The position numbers and the translations under genes were made by a program. The notes below the pieces were generated by a model that saw nothing but the letters and a program-made list of their open reading frames with translations, did not search any database and was not told the DNA's origin. A DNA stretch of 58,238 bases from Chlamydiota bacterium (GTDB taxonomy: Bacteria > Chlamydiota > Chlamydiia > Chlamydiales > Parachlamydiaceae): the NCBI GenBank assembly GCA_013286645.1, contig JABDFJ010000007.1, positions 1-58,238 of the forward strand, in the 5' to 3' direction. Positions 53,895-58,238 of this stretch are shown one piece after another (the first letter of the stretch is position 1; every line of letters starts with the position of its first letter).

Positions 53895-54872
53895 ATGTTA
53901 GAAGAGGCTATAGAGGTAATTATCAAGGGATTGATCATGGTAGCAGTGCTTATGGGCGCTGCGGCGTACATGACGTTCGCTGAACGCGTGATTATGGCAA
54001 GGATGCAGCTGCGCCTTGGACCCAATCGTGTGGGGCCATTTGGTTTGTTGCAGCCTATTGCAGATGGCATTAAGCTGCTGTGTAAGGAGCGTTTTCAGCC
54101 AGCAGGCGTTGATCAGTTAGTCTTTTGGCTCGCGCCGAGTATCTCTGTTTTTATTGCCTTATTCGTTTTTGTGTTGATTCCTATTGGCGGCACGGTGGAG
54201 ATCTGGGGACATCAAGTGAGGCTGCAGATTGCAGAGGTGAATACAGGGATTTTGTTTTTATTAGCCATTTCCTCGTTAGCTGTTTATGGTGTTGTATTGG
54301 CAGGATGGTCGTCTAATAATAGGTATTCGCTATTGGGTGGCTTGCGTGGTACAGCCCAGCTGATCAGCTATGAAATTCCGATGGGACTTTCGCTGTTGAC
54401 TGTCGTTCTTAGCGCAGGCACATTGAGCCTTTCTGAGATTGTGGATGCGCAAAGTAGCCATTGGTTTGTATGGAGCAATCCGATTGGCTTTATCATCTAT
54501 GTGATCACGGCTTTTGCTGAAACCAATCGTGCGCCTTTCGACCTGCCAGAGGCTGAACACGAATTGGTAGCCGGTTATCATACCGAATATGGGGGGATGA
54601 AGTTCGCCATGTTTTTTCTGGCAGAATATATCAATATTCTTGTTGTTTCAGCCATAGCGGTAACCCTATTTTTAGGCGGTTGGCATGGTCCGGGTGATAT
54701 CCCAGTGTTGTGGTTTGCAGTGAAAGTCGCCCTTGCAGTGTTCTTTTTCATATGGGTGAGATCGACCATGGCACGTCTTAGATATGACCAGTTGATGAGT
54801 TTTGGTTGGAAAATATTGGTTCCTATTGCGACATTAAATTTAATTGTTACCGCATATTTTACGTTGGTGTGA
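53895..54872 (+). CDS. nuoH: NADH dehydrogenase I subunit H
   Basis: 325 residues, eight membrane helices. Forms the floor of the quinone chamber. AERVIMARMQLRLGPNRVGP and ETNRAPFDLPEAEHELVAGY with EYGGMKFAMFFLAEY are the charged family motifs. Start ATG 53895. Confidence 0.97.
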   Translation: MLEEAIEVIIKGLIMVAVLMGAAAYMTFAERVIMARMQLRLGPNRVGPFGLLQPIADGIKLLCKERFQPAGVDQLVFWLAPSISVFIALFVFVLIPIGGTVEIWGHQVRLQIAEVNTGILFLLAISSLAVYGVVLAGWSSNNRYSLLGGLRGTAQLISYEIPMGLSLLTVVLSAGTLSLSEIVDAQSSHWFVWSNPIGFIIYVITAFAETNRAPFDLPEAEHELVAGYHTEYGGMKFAMFFLAEYINILVVSAIAVTLFLGGWHGPGDIPVLWFAVKVALAVFFFIWVRSTMARLRYDQLMSFGWKILVPIATLNLIVTAYFTLV

Positions 54873-54873
54873 G

Positions 54874-55365
54874 ATGGAAAAACGAAGAAAGAATAGAAGC
54901 ACCTTTTATAGGATATTGTCGATATTTCGGGGTTTATTTATCGTTTTGAAATATGCATTTAAGAAGCCTTGGACAGTGCAATATCCTGAACAAAGGCATA
55001 AGCTTCCTCCTCGATTTAGAGGTCGACACTATCTTACCAAATGGGATGATGGTTTAGAACGTTGTGTGGGATGTGAATTGTGTGCGATTGTGTGCCCATC
55101 GCAAGCGATCTATGTGAAGCCGGCAGCAAATAAGCCTGGTGAGCAGCACTCGCATGGAGAGCGTTATGCTTCTGATTTCCAGATTAACATGTTGCGCTGT
55201 ATCTATTGTGGCTATTGTGAAGAGGCTTGTCCCACGGGTGCCATTATCCTTGCCGATCACTATGAGTTGTCTTCATACGATCGAGAATCTTTGATTTATA
55301 CTAAAGACATGCTGACGGAAAAAAAGCCTGGTGATTCTGGTCGTGATCCTAAGAGGGAGATTTAA
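54874..55365 (+). CDS. nuoI: NADH dehydrogenase I subunit I
   Basis: 163 residues. Two [4Fe-4S] clusters N6a and N6b: C64, C67, C70, C74 (CVGCELCAIVCP) and C109, C112, C115, C119 (CIYCGYCEEACP). Start ATG 54874, one base after the nuoH stop; a longer frame inside nuoH is not used. Confidence 0.97.
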   Translation: MEKRRKNRSTFYRILSIFRGLFIVLKYAFKKPWTVQYPEQRHKLPPRFRGRHYLTKWDDGLERCVGCELCAIVCPSQAIYVKPAANKPGEQHSHGERYASDFQINMLRCIYCGYCEEACPTGAIILADHYELSSYDRESLIYTKDMLTEKKPGDSGRDPKREI

Positions 55366-55371
55366 TTGAAT

Positions 55372-55926
55372 ATGGCACTTTTTGAAAATCCCTTACAAGT
55401 TATTTTAGGAATCATTTTAGTACTCACTTCGTTAGGAGTGATTTTAGCGAAGAAGCCGGTGCATGCTGGTCTATCGTTCTTGCTTACTTTGCTGACGCTA
55501 TCTGTGATGTATTTGCAGCTTTCAGCCGAGTTTATTGCGGTGATGCAAGTGTTGGTATATGCAGGAGCTATTTTGGTGATCTTTATGTTCGTGATTGTGT
55601 TGTTCCAGGATGCCCACCAGCAAATTGAAAAATATCCGGCTAGAAGTTCGACCATGTTTTTGGTTGTCAGTGGGACCTTGTTTTTATTAGCGCTGACCTA
55701 CTTGGGGACACAATTGATGGGGTTATCACCGTCTACAGTCACCTTGGCTGATGGTTATGGCAAAGTGCATGCTTTAGGGAAAGTGTTATATCTCGACTTC
55801 TTTTTCCCTTTTGAAGCAGTGATATTAATATTCCTCGTGGCTGTAGTAGGCGCGCTTTATATTGGTAGAAAAGAACAGGTTGAGCAACATACCAGCCCAG
55901 AAGCTAGTATAACAAAAGGGGAATGA
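55372..55926 (+). CDS. nuoJ: NADH dehydrogenase I subunit J
   Basis: 184 residues, five membrane helices; VLVYAGAILVIFMFVIVLF is the family motif with the pi-bulge helix. Start ATG 55372 (AGGGAGA about 11 bases upstream); TTG 55366 is possible. Confidence 0.95.
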   Translation: MALFENPLQVILGIILVLTSLGVILAKKPVHAGLSFLLTLLTLSVMYLQLSAEFIAVMQVLVYAGAILVIFMFVIVLFQDAHQQIEKYPARSSTMFLVVSGTLFLLALTYLGTQLMGLSPSTVTLADGYGKVHALGKVLYLDFFFPFEAVILIFLVAVVGALYIGRKEQVEQHTSPEASITKGE

Positions 55927-55927
55927 G

Positions 55928-56227
55928 ATGGACAATGCGCTTATGATTTTTATTAGTATGGCAATGTTTGCCATTGGAATTGCTGGCGTGTTGGCAAAGC
56001 GCAATGCTGTGATTTTCTTTTTGTCGATAGAGTTGATGTTCAATGCTGGAAATTTGTTGTTCGTGACATTCTCGCGCCATTGGGGAAATCAAATCGGATT
56101 AGTTTGGGTCTTCTTCGTACTTGTCGTAGCAGCTGCTGAGGCTGCAGTTGGATTGGCGATCGTGATCAACTTATTCCGGTCGAAACAAGTGGTTGATGTG
56201 GATCAATACGATGCCCTGAAAGGGTAG
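55928..56227 (+). CDS. nuoK: NADH dehydrogenase I subunit K
   Basis: 99 residues, three membrane helices, the usual length. Two Glu in the membrane (SIELMFNAGN and AAAEAAVGLAI) are the proton-path residues. Starts 1 base after nuoJ. Confidence 0.97.
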   Translation: MDNALMIFISMAMFAIGIAGVLAKRNAVIFFLSIELMFNAGNLLFVTFSRHWGNQIGLVWVFFVLVVAAAEAAVGLAIVINLFRSKQVVDVDQYDALKG

Positions 56228-56242
56228 CTTAAATATTGGAGG

Positions 56243-56422
56243 ATTGGGGTCGAGCCTGTGATTTGCGATTTGAGCGCGGACTGGGACTGGGGTCGAGCCT
56301 GTGATTTGTGATTTGAGAGTAAAGATGTTCTTTATCTTATAGGCGCTCTCAAATCGCAAATCGCAGGCTTGACCCCAGTCCCAGTCCGCGCTCAAATCGC
56401 AAATCGCAGGCTTGACCCCAAT
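56243..56422. repeat. Family F palindrome, nested double copy F3
   Basis: Outer arms ATTGGGGTCGAGCCTGTGATT... and its complement enclose, after GCGGACTGGGACTG, an inner copy (56288-56378) nearly identical to F1. So one family F palindrome lies inside another. It sits between nuoK and nuoL in the operon. Confidence 0.9.
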
Positions 56423-56457
56423 CTTGGGTGAATGCTGTATAAATACTGAGGAATATA

Positions 56458-57762
56458 ATGGATTACGCCATTTCGATTGGACTGTTTATGCCGCTTGTCG
56501 GCTTTCTTATATTGATGAGCACATATGCTTGCATCAGTCGGCGGCTGGTAAGCTTAGTGGGCTGTGGAACCATTTTAATTTCCTTTATTTGTTTTTGCAG
56601 TCTTCTTGCTAATTCCACAGCCTCAGGCGTGAGCCCGTTGAGTGTTACTTTATTTGAATGGATACCTGTTAAAGGCATTAGTGCTGACTTCACTTTACAT
56701 CTCGACGCTTTGTCATTTGTGATGACCTTGGTCATTACAGGTGTGGGCTTTTTGATCCATGTCTATTCAATAGGATATATGGAGCATGAAGAAGATTACG
56801 CGCGTTACTTTGGCTTTATGAATTTCTTTGTGTTTTCCATGCTTACCCTTGTGTTGGCGGGCAATTTAGTGTTGCTGTTTGTTGGCTGGGAAGGCGTTGG
56901 GGTGGCTTCATATCTACTGATTGGCTATTGGTATGAAAAGCCTGTGGCCGCTGAATCTGCTACAAAAGCCTTTGTTGTTAATAGGATAGGCGATCTGGGA
57001 CTGTTACTTGGCATCTTATTGACCTATTATCTCTTCGGAACAAGTGATATGGCCGAAATCAATCAGCGCGCGGTGAGTAGTTTTGCCGTGGGCGCCCCTA
57101 TCATCACTGTGTTAACCCTCTTATATTTTATTGGTGCTGTGGGTAAATCAGCCCAGCTGCCCCTATATACATGGTTGCCCGATGCGATGGCGGGTCCAAC
57201 GCCTGTCTCGGCCCTGATCCACGCTGCCACGATGGTAACGGCGGGGGTGTATTTGCTTGTAAGGCTTAATCCTGTGTTTATGCTGGCGCCAACCACGCTG
57301 GAAGTAGTTGGGGTGATAGGGGCTGTCACATCGCTATTTGCCTCTATTTGTGCTGTGGGGCAAACCGATTTGAAGCGCGTGCTCGCTTATTCTACAGTGA
57401 GTCAGTTGGGATTAATGTTTTTAGCCTGTGGTGTGGGAGCCTTTTATGCCGCTATGTTTCATTTGACCATGCACGCCTTTGTTAAAGCCTTGTTGTTTTT
57501 GTCGGCCGGCAATGTAGTGCATATGTTGCATGATGTAACCGAGATGGATCAGATGGGTGGGTTATCCAAAGCGTTGCCAAAAACGCGTTGGTTATTCCTT
57601 ATTGGTGTATTAGCGTTAGCGGGAATTCCTCCCTTGGCAGCATTTTTTAGTAAGGATTTAATACTTGAACAAAGTTATTTAGTGGGCTTTAAGACCTTAT
57701 TTTGGATAGGATTAGCTGCTTCGACAATGACGGGAAAACAAATGCCGCCAACGCCGCCATGA
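56458..57762 (+). CDS. nuoL: NADH dehydrogenase I subunit L, N-terminal part (truncated by rearrangement)
   Basis: 434 codons, of which about 424 are NuoL; the family is 610-650 long. Antiporter-like proton-pumping subunit. GWEGVGVASYLLIGYWYEK, with the pumping Glu, and GKSAQLPLYTWLPDAMAGPT plus ALIHAATMVTAGVYL are intact. After FWIGLAASTMTG the frame reads KQMPPTPP and stops, in sequence that is the reverse complement of a nuoM start. It has a good ribosome site (GAGGAA). The C-terminus is found inverted at 57829-58238. As it stands the product would lack the long lateral helix. Confidence 0.9.
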   Translation: MDYAISIGLFMPLVGFLILMSTYACISRRLVSLVGCGTILISFICFCSLLANSTASGVSPLSVTLFEWIPVKGISADFTLHLDALSFVMTLVITGVGFLIHVYSIGYMEHEEDYARYFGFMNFFVFSMLTLVLAGNLVLLFVGWEGVGVASYLLIGYWYEKPVAAESATKAFVVNRIGDLGLLLGILLTYYLFGTSDMAEINQRAVSSFAVGAPIITVLTLLYFIGAVGKSAQLPLYTWLPDAMAGPTPVSALIHAATMVTAGVYLLVRLNPVFMLAPTTLEVVGVIGAVTSLFASICAVGQTDLKRVLAYSTVSQLGLMFLACGVGAFYAAMFHLTMHAFVKALLFLSAGNVVHMLHDVTEMDQMGGLSKALPKTRWLFLIGVLALAGIPPLAAFFSKDLILEQSYLVGFKTLFWIGLAASTMTGKQMPPTPP

Positions 57763-57796
57763 AAGGAACTACAAATAACAACATCAAACTAGGCAT
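57736..57796 (-). pseudogene. nuoM: Start of nuoM, cut by the junction
   Basis: ATG at 57796, AAGGAG 11 bases upstream, reads MPSLMLLFVVPFMAALAAF and then VFP before running into nuoL reverse strand at about 57736. The hydrophobic start with Pro at 11 fits NuoM. It follows the nuoL C-terminus by 32 bases on the same strand, as expected in a nuo operon. Confidence 0.65.
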
Positions 57797-57828
57797 GAGC
57801 TCAAATTCTCCTTAAAAACTGTATTTCC

Positions 57829-58238
57829 CTATCTCGTTAAAGAGGCGATCAATAATACGGCTCCAAACACCACCCAAGCAACATATGAGCGAATCTGTCC
57901 ACTTTGCATCTGCTGCAAATCGCGCGCAATCCATTGCGATACATGCGAGACCCCTAGGACCATTCCATCAAAGATTTTTGGCTCAATGAAACGTCCAATT
58001 AACTTCGATACGGCCTCCAAAGGACGCACAAATACTGCGGAATATATATCATCTACATAGAAAGAATGCTTAAACAACAGTATCGGCCGCTTAATGCGGT
58101 CGGCAAAACGAGTGTAAATATAAGCCGACAACATCACACCGATCACTGCTCCCACAATAGAAAGCCATGTCTGTGGAGATAAAAACAGATGGCTAATCGG
58201 CTCATCTACAGCGAGCTTCACACCAACCTTAGCCAAAA
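57829..58238 (-). CDS. nuoL: NADH dehydrogenase I subunit L, C-terminal part (inverted; open at window edge)
   Basis: About 136 codons running off the right end of the window. FKHSFYVDDIYSAVFVRPLE and LQQMQSGQIRSYVAWVVFGA are the NuoL C-terminal motif (DxxYxxxxVRP...LRRLQTGxVxxYA). Same protein as the plus-strand N-part, opposite strand. The missing middle (~50-90 residues) would lie to the right. Confidence 0.85.
   Translation of the reverse strand, partial: LAKVGVKLAVDEPISHLFLSPQTWLSIVGAVIGVMLSAYIYTRFADRIKRPILLFKHSFYVDDIYSAVFVRPLEAVSKLIGRFIEPKIFDGMVLGVSHVSQWIARDLQQMQSGQIRSYVAWVVFGAVLLIASLTR

Noticed and set aside
56458-57762. Simple frameshift explanation of the short NuoL
   Set aside because: No frame downstream on the plus strand continues NuoL; the C-terminus is on the opposite strand, after a nuoM start.
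57829-58238. Second complete nuoL gene on the minus strand
   Set aside because: Cannot be excluded since the window ends, but the adjacent nuoM start and the single plus-strand break fit a small inversion better.

Overview
The window looks like chromosome from an environmental (amoeba-associated) member of the Chlamydiota, order Parachlamydiales. Three gene neighbourhoods point there: a type III secretion block sctQ-pkn5-sctC in the same order as Chlamydia CT672-CT673-CT674; a V-type ATPase operon in the chlamydial order E-(DUF2764-type)-A-B-D-I-K, with transaldolase and a zinc-ribbon gene nearby as in CT304-CT313; and a complete-style complex I (nuo) operon plus asparaginyl-tRNA synthetase, both of which C. 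trachomatis lacks but amoeba-associated relatives carry. Assignments come from reading translated motifs and from memory of the families; no similarity search was run.

Layout. 1-5.5 kb: SNF2-type helicase, then two glycosyltransferase-like genes separated by a palindromic low-complexity repeat. 5.6-12.1 kb: a large lipase-like protein with an Inc-like tail, GTPase Der, a SulP anion transporter. 12.6-20.4 kb (minus strand): sctQ, pkn5, sctC, a TPR membrane protein and a YidD-like protein, the last three tightly packed. 20.8-25.8 kb: nfo, asnS, an outer-membrane barrel protein, a DJ-1/PfpI protein, tag and a DedA protein. 26.4-36.6 kb: an inverse-autotransporter-like Cys-rich barrel, zinc-ribbon-tal-ABC transporter, a 626-residue helical unknown, a cluster of secreted small proteins that includes three tandem paralogues with His-rich tails, and a coiled-coil membrane protein. 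37.0-44.6 kb: V-ATPase. 44.8-46.6 kb: a glutamate-receptor-like channel and an Inc-like protein. 47.1-58.2 kb: nuoA to nuoL.

Between the genes lies an unusual density of palindromic repeats: at least eight sequence families (A-H here), nearly one in every long intergenic gap. Most have arms built from short 6-9 bp tandem units. One family (B) has terminal inverted repeats, a possible 7-bp target duplication and a family A palindrome nested inside it. One palindrome (C) encloses a fragment of a GxxExxY-type gene. Another (F) is nested in a second copy of itself inside the nuo operon.

The right end is broken. NuoL is read on the plus strand for about 424 codons, then the sequence switches to the reverse complement of the nuoM start followed by the nuoL C-terminus on the minus strand. 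This is a small inversion whose second breakpoint lies just outside the window, or an assembly chimera.

Functionally, complex I would build a proton gradient. The V-ATPase K subunit keeps the residues known to bind sodium in Enterococcus NtpK, so the two machines may use different ions. The envelope and secretion genes (secretin, Cys-rich barrels, Inc-like proteins, lipase-like protein, His-tail proteins) fit an intracellular bacterium with a disulfide-linked outer membrane. I saw no tRNA, rRNA, CRISPR array, phage or intact transposase gene.
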